A stretch of 11,083 nt of DNA from the NCBI GenBank assembly GCA_028714615.1, contig JAQTMA010000134.1:1-11083 (forward strand), in the 5' to 3' direction. The position numbers were made by a program, and so were the translations under genes. Below are positions 6,283 through 11,083 of this stretch, piece after piece (within the stretch, counting starts at the first letter, position 1; every line of letters starts with the position of its first letter). The notes under the pieces were generated by a model, which made no database searches, was not told the DNA's origin, and worked only from the letters and a program-made list of their open reading frames with translations. Origin of the DNA: Anaerolineaceae bacterium. Its GTDB lineage: Bacteria; Chloroflexota; Anaerolineae; Anaerolineales; Anaerolineaceae.

Positions 6283-7320
6283 ATGACTGCGGATTTATCG
6301 GAACGCCAAAAACTCATCCTGACCCTCGTCGTACACGAGTATGTACGTACCGCCCAACCGGTGGGATCGCAGTCGTTAGTCGATCAGTATGGTCTGACGA
6401 TGAGTTCTGCGACGGTGCGCAACGAGATGGCAGCGCTGACTGAGTGCGGATACTTACGCCAACCGCACACCTCCGCGGGCCGCGTTCCCAGTGAGGAAGG
6501 TTATCGCTATTTCGTCAGCCACCTGGTACGCCAGACCGATCTTCCCCAAAACACCCAACGCACCATCAGCCACCAGTTTTATCAGACCCGTAACGACGTA
6601 GAGCAATGGATGCGCCTGGCAGCCTCCGTCCTGGCGCACCAATCGCGGGGGGCATCACTGGTGACCTCTCCCCACCCCGAGCAGGCTCGCATCAAACACA
6701 TTGAGCTGATTTCTACGCGTGGGCAGCAAGTCCTCATGGTGCTGGTATTGATGGGTGGCGAGATCCATCAACAGATCTTGAGCCTTCCAGAACCGGTCTC
6801 GCAAGAGCAGCTCTCCCAGGTAGCCGGGCGGTTGACCCAGATGACTCAGGGAAAAAGCCCCGACAGCCTGCACGCGCTCACCCCGCGGTTGGACCCGATT
6901 GAAAAAGACGTCATCGATGTCGTCGTGCGGGAGATCAGCCAGTCGGATGCTTTGGTGGCGGGTGAGGTGTACCTGGATGGCCTGACCAATGTGCTTTCTG
7001 AACCCGAATTCGCCGGATCTGTCGAGGCGCGCCGCGGTTTGCGTTTGCTGGAAGAGCGCTCGCTCCTGGAGGATTTGTTGGCTCGCACCATCATGGCGAC
7101 CACCGGAAATGGGGTGCAGGTGCTCATCGGAGGTGAAGGCACCTGGGACGACTTGAGCCAATGTTCGATTGTCCTGGCCCGCTACGGCTCACCCGGCCTG
7201 GCAAGCGGCACCCTGGGAGTGCTCGGACCCATGCGCATGCCCTATGGCCGCGCTATTTCTACCGTGCGCTTCGTGGCTGGCCTCTTGAGCGACCTGGTCA
7301 CGGAAACACTGGTGGATTGA
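6283..7320 (+). CDS. hrcA: Heat-inducible transcription repressor HrcA
   Basis: Repressor of class I heat-shock genes. It binds CIRCE and loses activity under heat stress; in well-studied bacteria the GroEL/GroES chaperonin helps keep it active. The 345 residues match the family's usual length. An N-terminal winged helix covers about residues 1-75, with the hallmark stretches VGSQSLVDQYGLTMSSATVR and then GYLRQPHTSAGRVPSEEGYR, followed by the GAF-like dimerisation region and a C-terminal segment with IGGEGTWDDLSQCSIV and GTLGVLGPMRMPYGRAIS. The ATG at 6283 has AAGG eight bases upstream. It is the first gene of an hrcA-grpE-dnaK-dnaJ operon and should repress itself through the CIRCE at 6244-6270. 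Nothing suggests damage or transfer. Confidence 0.97.
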   Translation: MTADLSERQKLILTLVVHEYVRTAQPVGSQSLVDQYGLTMSSATVRNEMAALTECGYLRQPHTSAGRVPSEEGYRYFVSHLVRQTDLPQNTQRTISHQFYQTRNDVEQWMRLAASVLAHQSRGASLVTSPHPEQARIKHIELISTRGQQVLMVLVLMGGEIHQQILSLPEPVSQEQLSQVAGRLTQMTQGKSPDSLHALTPRLDPIEKDVIDVVVREISQSDALVAGEVYLDGLTNVLSEPEFAGSVEARRGLRLLEERSLLEDLLARTIMATTGNGVQVLIGGEGTWDDLSQCSIVLARYGSPGLASGTLGVLGPMRMPYGRAISTVRFVAGLLSDLVTETLVD

Positions 7321-7332
7321 AGAATGTAGATT

Positions 7333-7356
7333 GGCAATAGGGCAAAGAGGCAACGA
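7333..7356 (+). repeat. Three tandem 8-bp units sharing GGCAA
   Basis: GGCAA begins at 7333, 7341 and 7349, exactly eight bases apart, each followed by three variable bases (TAG, AGA, CGA). The array starts twelve bases after the hrcA stop codon. The same core with the same period occurs after the aminomutase stop (minus strand, 4604-4619), in the same orientation relative to transcription. Confidence 0.55.
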
Positions 7357-7381
7357 GATATTGAGGGAATGAACGAGAATA

Positions 7382-7425
7382 CTACTCAACTACTTAACTA
7401 GCGGCTAACCACTAACCACTACCAG
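7382..7425 (+). repeat. CTA-phased degenerate tandem tract before grpE
   Basis: Six units start with CTA at 7382, 7390, 7398, 7405, 7412 and 7419, steps of 8, 8, 7, 7 and 7 bases. Two neighbouring units are identical (CTAACCA at 7405 and 7412), and the first two differ by one base (CTACTCAA, CTACTTAA). The tract ends about ten bases before the grpE ribosome binding site. The rest of the hrcA-grpE gap (7321-7447) shows no convincing promoter or terminator. Confidence 0.5.
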
Positions 7426-7447
7426 ACTTTCAAACGGAGAAAATTTT

Positions 7448-8056
7448 ATGCCGGAAAGCAAACGACACCATAAACAAGATGACCCAATGGGGCGGAAGTA
7501 TGACCGGCCGGAGATTCCTCAATCAGGAGACGGGCCCGTCGGCGCGGGAGCCGAGTCTGGCAACATCGAGAGCGAGCTAATCCCCGCCGAGGACCTGGAC
7601 AGTATCAAGAAGGAACTGGAGGAGTGCCGCACTCAATCCACATCGTATTTCGATGGCTGGCAGCGTGAGCGAGCGGATTTCTCAAACTACCGCCGGCGGA
7701 TCGAGCGCGAACAGGTGCAGGCTTACCAGAACGCAGTCGGGAATGTCACCAAGAAATTCCTGGTAGTGTCCGACGATCTCAGCCGGGCTCTGAAAAACTG
7801 TCCCACCGGAGGAGAGGCGGCTGCCTGGGCCGAAGGCCTGGATCTGATCTACCGGAAGCTGCAGCAATTGCTCGAATCGGAGGGTGTGCAAAAGATGGAC
7901 GCTACGGGTGAACAATTCGACCCGAACCGCCACGAGGCGATCTCACACGAGGATAGCCCTGACCATGAGAGCGGTCAGATCATTGAAGTCGTTCAGGATG
8001 GTTACCTGCTCGGAGACCGGGTACTTCGCCCGGCGCTGGTGCGGGTAGCCCGCTAG
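7448..8056 (+). CDS. grpE: Nucleotide exchange factor GrpE
   Basis: Co-chaperone that releases ADP from DnaK and so resets the Hsp70 cycle; a cytoplasmic homodimer. Of 202 residues, about the first 45 are a polar, low-complexity tail. A charged helical segment follows (about 48-95, including [16 protein letters not shown], matching the family's long dimer helix), then a short helical region. The C-terminal beta domain is at about 145-202, with the family signature [14 protein letters not shown] and [17 protein letters not shown]. The ATG at 7448 is supported by GGAG at 7436-7439, eight bases away. A second ATG at 7487 has no such support. The stop codon TAG overlaps the dnaK ribosome binding site, implying coupled translation. 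Expression should depend on the CIRCE-controlled promoter before hrcA. Confidence 0.96.
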   Translation: MPESKRHHKQDDPMGRKYDRPEIPQSGDGPVGAGAESGNIESELIPAEDLDSIKKELEECRTQSTSYFDGWQRERADFSNYRRRIEREQVQAYQNAVGNVTKKFLVVSDDLSRALKNCPTGGEAAAWAEGLDLIYRKLQQLLESEGVQKMDATGEQFDPNRHEAISHEDSPDHESGQIIEVVQDGYLLGDRVLRPALVRVAR

Positions 8057-8060
8057 GAGG
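8055..8060 (+). promoter_or_regulatory. Strong dnaK ribosome binding site overlapping the grpE stop
   Basis: AGGAGG, a full Shine-Dalgarno core, begins inside the grpE TAG stop (8054-8056) and lies six bases before the dnaK ATG. The arrangement suggests translational coupling and high dnaK output. Confidence 0.85.
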
Positions 8061-8066
8061 AAAAGC

Positions 8067-9995
8067 ATGGGAAAAGTCATCGGCATAGATCTCGGAACGA
8101 CCAACTCTGTCGTGGCAGTGATGCAGGGCGGCGAACCGGTCGTCGTCCCATCGGCAGAGGGGGAACGGCTGGTACCGTCCGTGGTGGCGGTCAATAAAAA
8201 CCACGAACGGCTGGTAGGGCGTGTCGCCCGAAACCAGGCCATCACCAACGCAGAAAACACGGTTTTCTCGATTAAACGCTTCATGGGCCGCAAATTCGAC
8301 GACTCAGAAGTGCAGCGCACTCTCAGCCGGGTGCCGTATAAAGTTACCAAGGCCCCCAACGGCGATGTGCGTGTAATCCTGGACGGCAAGGAATATTCAC
8401 CCCCAGAAGTTTCGGCGATGATCCTGGCCAAACTGAAGGCAGACGCCGAGGCATACCTGGGCGAAACCGTCACCCAGGCGGTCATCACAGTGCCGGCGTA
8501 TTTCAACGACGCCCAACGCAATGCCACCAAGGATGCCGGCAAGATCGCCGGTCTGGAAGTGCTGCGCATCATCAACGAACCGACGGCCTCCTCTCTGGCC
8601 TACGGTCTTGATAAGAAAAAGAACGAAGTTATCGCCGTGTACGACCTGGGCGGCGGCACCTTCGATATCTCCATCCTGGACGTGGGCGAGGGAGTCTTCC
8701 AGGTGCGTTCGACCTCGGGCGACACCTTCCTGGGCGGCGATGATTTCGACCAGCGGGTGATGGATTACCTGGCCGAGGAATTCAAGCGCCAGAACCAGAT
8801 CGACCTGCGCAATGACCGGCAAGCTTTGCAGCGCCTCAAGGAAGCGGCAGAGAAAGCGAAGATTGAGCTCTCTACCACCATGCAGGCGGATATCAACCTT
8901 CCTTATATCACCGCGGATGCCACCGGCCCCAAACACCTGGTTACGACCTTGACCCGTTCGAAGCTCGAGCAATTGACCGGCGACCTGGTGCAGAAGTCGC
9001 TTGAACCGCTGCGGCGTGCACTTTCAGACGCGGGTTTGAAATCATCCGATATTAATGAAGTCGTCCTGGTGGGTGGCATGACCCGCATGCCTGCCGTTCA
9101 GGAAGCTGTCCGCAAAGAGTTCGGAAAAGAGCCGCATAAGGGTGTCAACCCGGATGAGGTGGTTGCCATTGGCGCCGCCATTCAAGCTGGCGTTTTGGGC
9201 GGTGAGGTCAAAGACATCCTTCTGCTCGACGTGACCCCGTTGACCTTATCGGTCGAAACTTTCGGCGCAGTGGCGACCCCGTTGATCGAGCGCAACACCA
9301 CCGTCCCCACTCGCAAGAGCCAGATCTTCTCGACCGCCTCCGATAGCCAGACGCAGGTTGAGATCCACGTGCTGCAGGGAGAGCGCCCTATGGCCGGTGA
9401 CAACAAAAGCCTGGGCCGCTTCATCCTCGACGGGATTCCCCCCGCTCCACGCGGCATTCCGCAGGTGGAGGTGACCTTCGACATCGATGCCAACGGCATC
9501 CTCAAGGTGACCGCCTCGGACAAAGCTACCGGCCGCAGCCAGCATATTACCATCACCGCCTCCTCCGGCCTCTCCGAAGCCGAGGTGGAGAAGATGCGCA
9601 AAGATGCCGAAACCCATGCTGAAGAGGACCGCAAGCGCAAAGAACTGATCGAGGTGCGTAACCACGCTGATACCACCATCTATACGGCGGAGAAAACCCT
9701 GCGCGACCTGGGGGATAAAGTCCCTGCGGATCTAAAACGCCAGACGGAAGAGGGCGTCTCCACCTTGCGCACGATCTTGAGCGGGGAAGATACCGATGCG
9801 ATCCGCAAAGCCACCGAAGAACTGGGCCAGGTGATCCAACGCATCGGTGCTGCGGCCTACCAGCCTCAAGGCGGTCCCGGTGCTCCGGGTGGACAGGCGG
9901 CGGGTGAGCCCGGTGGGCCGACCCCCGGCGAGCCAGGTCCCAGCCAGGGACCCGGCGGCGAGGACGTGGTTGACGGCGAATTTAAAAGTGTATAA
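8067..9995 (+). CDS. dnaK: Molecular chaperone DnaK (Hsp70)
   Basis: ATP-driven Hsp70 chaperone of the cytoplasm that binds exposed hydrophobic segments of client proteins, working with DnaJ and GrpE. The 642 residues are close to the E. coli length. The ATPase domain (about 1-382) shows [11 protein letters not shown], catalytic Lys70 (SIKRFMGR), [18 protein letters not shown] (Glu171), [10 protein letters not shown] (193-202) and [12 protein letters not shown]. The hydrophobic linker [10 protein letters not shown] is at 383-392, the substrate-binding beta domain at about 393-502, and the helical lid after that. Residues about 80-103 form the segment typical of Gram-negative-type DnaK and absent from most Firmicutes and Actinobacteria homologues. 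The C-terminal tail (about 600-631) is rich in Gly and Pro, then ends [11 protein letters not shown], close to the usual EDVVDAEF motif. The start is fixed by AGGAGG at 8055-8060. Confidence 0.98.
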   Translation: MGKVIGIDLGTTNSVVAVMQGGEPVVVPSAEGERLVPSVVAVNKNHERLVGRVARNQAITNAENTVFSIKRFMGRKFDDSEVQRTLSRVPYKVTKAPNGDVRVILDGKEYSPPEVSAMILAKLKADAEAYLGETVTQAVITVPAYFNDAQRNATKDAGKIAGLEVLRIINEPTASSLAYGLDKKKNEVIAVYDLGGGTFDISILDVGEGVFQVRSTSGDTFLGGDDFDQRVMDYLAEEFKRQNQIDLRNDRQALQRLKEAAEKAKIELSTTMQADINLPYITADATGPKHLVTTLTRSKLEQLTGDLVQKSLEPLRRALSDAGLKSSDINEVVLVGGMTRMPAVQEAVRKEFGKEPHKGVNPDEVVAIGAAIQAGVLGGEVKDILLLDVTPLTLSVETFGAVATPLIERNTTVPTRKSQIFSTASDSQTQVEIHVLQGERPMAGDNKSLGRFILDGIPPAPRGIPQVEVTFDIDANGILKVTASDKATGRSQHITITASSGLSEAEVEKMRKDAETHAEEDRKRKELIEVRNHADTTIYTAEKTLRDLGDKVPADLKRQTEEGVSTLRTILSGEDTDAIRKATEELGQVIQRIGAAAYQPQGGPGAPGGQAAGEPGGPTPGEPGPSQGPGGEDVVDGEFKSV

Positions 9996-9996
9996 T
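9970..9996 (+). promoter_or_regulatory. Possible internal promoter for dnaJ at the dnaK 3' end
   Basis: TTGACG (9970-9975) and a perfect TATAAT (9991-9996) lie at the very end of dnaK, 15 bases apart, shorter than the preferred 17. The -35-like bases also encode the conserved VVDGE of DnaK, so they could be there for protein reasons. If used, the transcript would begin near 10003 and carry the palindrome at 10019-10070 in its leader. Confidence 0.3.
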
Positions 9997-10018
9997 TCGG
10001 ATATTGGTTGAATACTTT

Positions 10019-10070
10019 GTAGGGGCGGGTCTCTCTTGTCAACATTTCTGACAGGCAGACCCGCCCCTAC
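10019..10070. repeat. 52-base REP-like palindrome between dnaK and dnaJ
   Basis: GTAGGGGCGGGTCT at 10019-10032 is the exact reverse complement of 10057-10070. Inside the 24-base loop a second short stem is possible (10035-10040 with 10050-10055, one G-U pair). No T run follows on either strand, so it is not a typical terminator. Palindromes ending in GTAGGGGCGGG are familiar as dispersed intergenic repeats in various bacteria, so a REP/MITE-like origin is likely. It fills about half of the 99-base gap and could affect mRNA stability or the dnaK to dnaJ ratio. Confidence 0.8.
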
Positions 10071-10094
10071 CAGATGAAATGGTATCGATAAAGA

Positions 10095-11083
10095 ATGGCA
10101 CAACGCGATTATTATGAAGTCCTCGGCGTAGCCCGAGACGCCTCCGTCGATGATCTTAAAGGGGCTTTCCGCCGCCTGGCGCGCCAGTACCATCCTGACG
10201 TGAACAAAGCCCAGGATGCGGAAGAGCGATTTAAGGAAGTTAACGAGGCTTATGCGATCCTATCCGATCCTGAAAAGCGGGCTGCGTATGACCGATTCGG
10301 TCATGCCGGGGTGAACGGTATGGGCGGCGCTCCGGATTTCAGCACGGTGGATTTCTCGGATATTTTTGAAGAGTTCTTCGGCTTCGGGGGTAATAACCGC
10401 CGCAGCCGCAATGCTCCTCGCCGCGGCGTTGACCTGGGGCAGAAGGTCAGCCTGACCTTCGAAGAAGCCGTCTTCGGCGTCGAAAAAGAGATCGAGTTCA
10501 CCCGCGACGAAGTCTGTTCCACCTGCCACGGTACCGGAGCAGAACCGGGGACGAGCCCAACCCGCTGCCCACAATGCGGTGGCAAGGGCGAGGTGCGCCA
10601 GGTGCGCCAGACCTTCCTCGGCTCGATGGTCCAGGTGACCACCTGCCCCACCTGCAATGGAGCGGGTCAGGTCATTTCGAACCCCTGCCACACCTGCCGT
10701 GGTCGCGGGTTGGAACGCCACACTGTGAAAAAATCCGTACCTATTCCGGCTGGTGTGGATAACGGCACCCAGATCCGGCTGGCGGGGGAAGGGGAGCCGG
10801 GCGTCAACGGTGGGCCAACGGGGAGTTTCTTCCTGGAAGTGCAGGTTAAACCGCATAAATTCTTCCGCCGACGCAATGATGATATCCTGGTGGATCTGAG
10901 CATCAATATCGCCCAGGCGACCATCGGCGCCGAAATCGAGGTCCCCACGGTCGACGGAGCGGTGAGATGGACCATCCCAGCCGGGACGCAACCAGGCAAG
11001 AGCTTCCTGATCAAAGGCAAGGGGGTGCCGCACTTGCGCGGAGGCGGGCGCGGTGATCAGATTATCGTGATCGGGGTGGAAGT
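10095..11083 (+). CDS. dnaJ: Co-chaperone DnaJ (3' partial)
   Basis: J-domain co-chaperone that delivers clients to DnaK and triggers its ATP hydrolysis. The frame is open from the ATG at 10095 to the window end (329 full codons); the family is usually about 370-385 residues, so roughly the last 45 are missing. The J domain (about 4-70) has the essential HPD at 33-35 (QYHPDVNK). A short Gly/Phe region follows (about 69-105, ending near EEFFGFGG). Four CxxCxGxG-type zinc repeats come next: CSTCHGTG (141-148), CPQCGGKG (158-165), CPTCNGAG (184-191) and CHTCRGRG (198-205). The client-binding beta domains begin with VPIPAGVDNGTQIRL. This is type I DnaJ, not CbpA. The start has no clear Shine-Dalgarno sequence (only AAAGA precedes it), but no other start fits the J domain. 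It is the fourth gene of the HrcA operon. Confidence 0.96.
   Translation, partial: MAQRDYYEVLGVARDASVDDLKGAFRRLARQYHPDVNKAQDAEERFKEVNEAYAILSDPEKRAAYDRFGHAGVNGMGGAPDFSTVDFSDIFEEFFGFGGNNRRSRNAPRRGVDLGQKVSLTFEEAVFGVEKEIEFTRDEVCSTCHGTGAEPGTSPTRCPQCGGKGEVRQVRQTFLGSMVQVTTCPTCNGAGQVISNPCHTCRGRGLERHTVKKSVPIPAGVDNGTQIRLAGEGEPGVNGGPTGSFFLEVQVKPHKFFRRRNDDILVDLSINIAQATIGAEIEVPTVDGAVRWTIPAGTQPGKSFLIKGKGVPHLRGGGRGDQIIVIGVE

Noticed and set aside
10019..10070. Intrinsic terminator after dnaK
   Set aside because: The stem is strong but no T run follows on either strand, and dnaJ is the normal next gene of the operon.
10260..11033. Minus-strand open frame of 257 codons opposite dnaJ
   Set aside because: dnaJ in the other direction shows the complete J domain and four zinc repeats; the antisense frame is a shadow.
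1..11083. CRISPR array, tRNA/rRNA gene, insertion sequence or phage element
   Set aside because: I saw no regularly spaced long repeats, tRNA-like cloverleaf, transposase or integrase motifs on either strand.

Overview
The window reads as an ordinary chromosomal stretch of a free-living bacterium. It carries moderately GC-rich housekeeping genes, good Shine-Dalgarno sequences and AT-rich control regions. The best guess for lineage is Chloroflexota, perhaps an Anaerolineae-type organism. This rests on the protein style (PheT with extra segments and an altered NRxD-type motif, a PheS with two CxxC pairs, a DnaK that keeps the insert seen in Gram-negative-type DnaKs), on a HrcA/CIRCE-controlled chaperone operon, and on short palindromes and tandem repeats in the gaps. 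It is an inference from remembered family features, not a search result.

Layout: (1) Positions 1-3571, plus strand: pheS (5' end outside the window) and pheT, 17 bases apart, encode the two subunits of phenylalanyl-tRNA synthetase. (2) Positions 3580-5969, minus strand: a lysine 2,3-aminomutase followed, in transcription order, by an aldo/keto reductase. They are tail to tail with pheT, with 8 bases between the stop codons. The 83-base gap between the two minus-strand genes holds a 12-bp palindrome and a two-copy octamer repeat. (3) Positions about 5970-6282: a divergent control region with a sigma70-type promoter for the aminomutase, another for hrcA, and a perfect CIRCE operator. (4) Positions 6283-11083, plus strand: hrcA-grpE-dnaK-dnaJ, the classic class I heat-shock operon, with dnaJ cut off by the window end.

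How the parts work together: HrcA should bind the CIRCE site just downstream of its own promoter and so repress the whole chaperone operon. DnaK, its nucleotide exchange factor GrpE and its J-domain partner DnaJ then form the Hsp70 folding machine. grpE and dnaK are tightly coupled: the dnaK ribosome binding site overlaps the grpE stop codon. hrcA/grpE and dnaK/dnaJ are instead separated by about 100-130 bases containing repeats. The aminomutase and reductase have no obvious joint pathway that can be read from this window.

I do not see an undescribed multi-gene system here. The observations most worth a second look are in the intergenic DNA: an 8-bp periodic GGCAA repeat that occurs just after the stop codons of two unrelated genes in the same orientation, a 6-unit CTA-phased 7-8 bp tract before grpE, and a 52-base REP-like palindrome between dnaK and dnaJ. 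A glutamine at the catalytic histidine position of the reductase is the most notable protein-level point.
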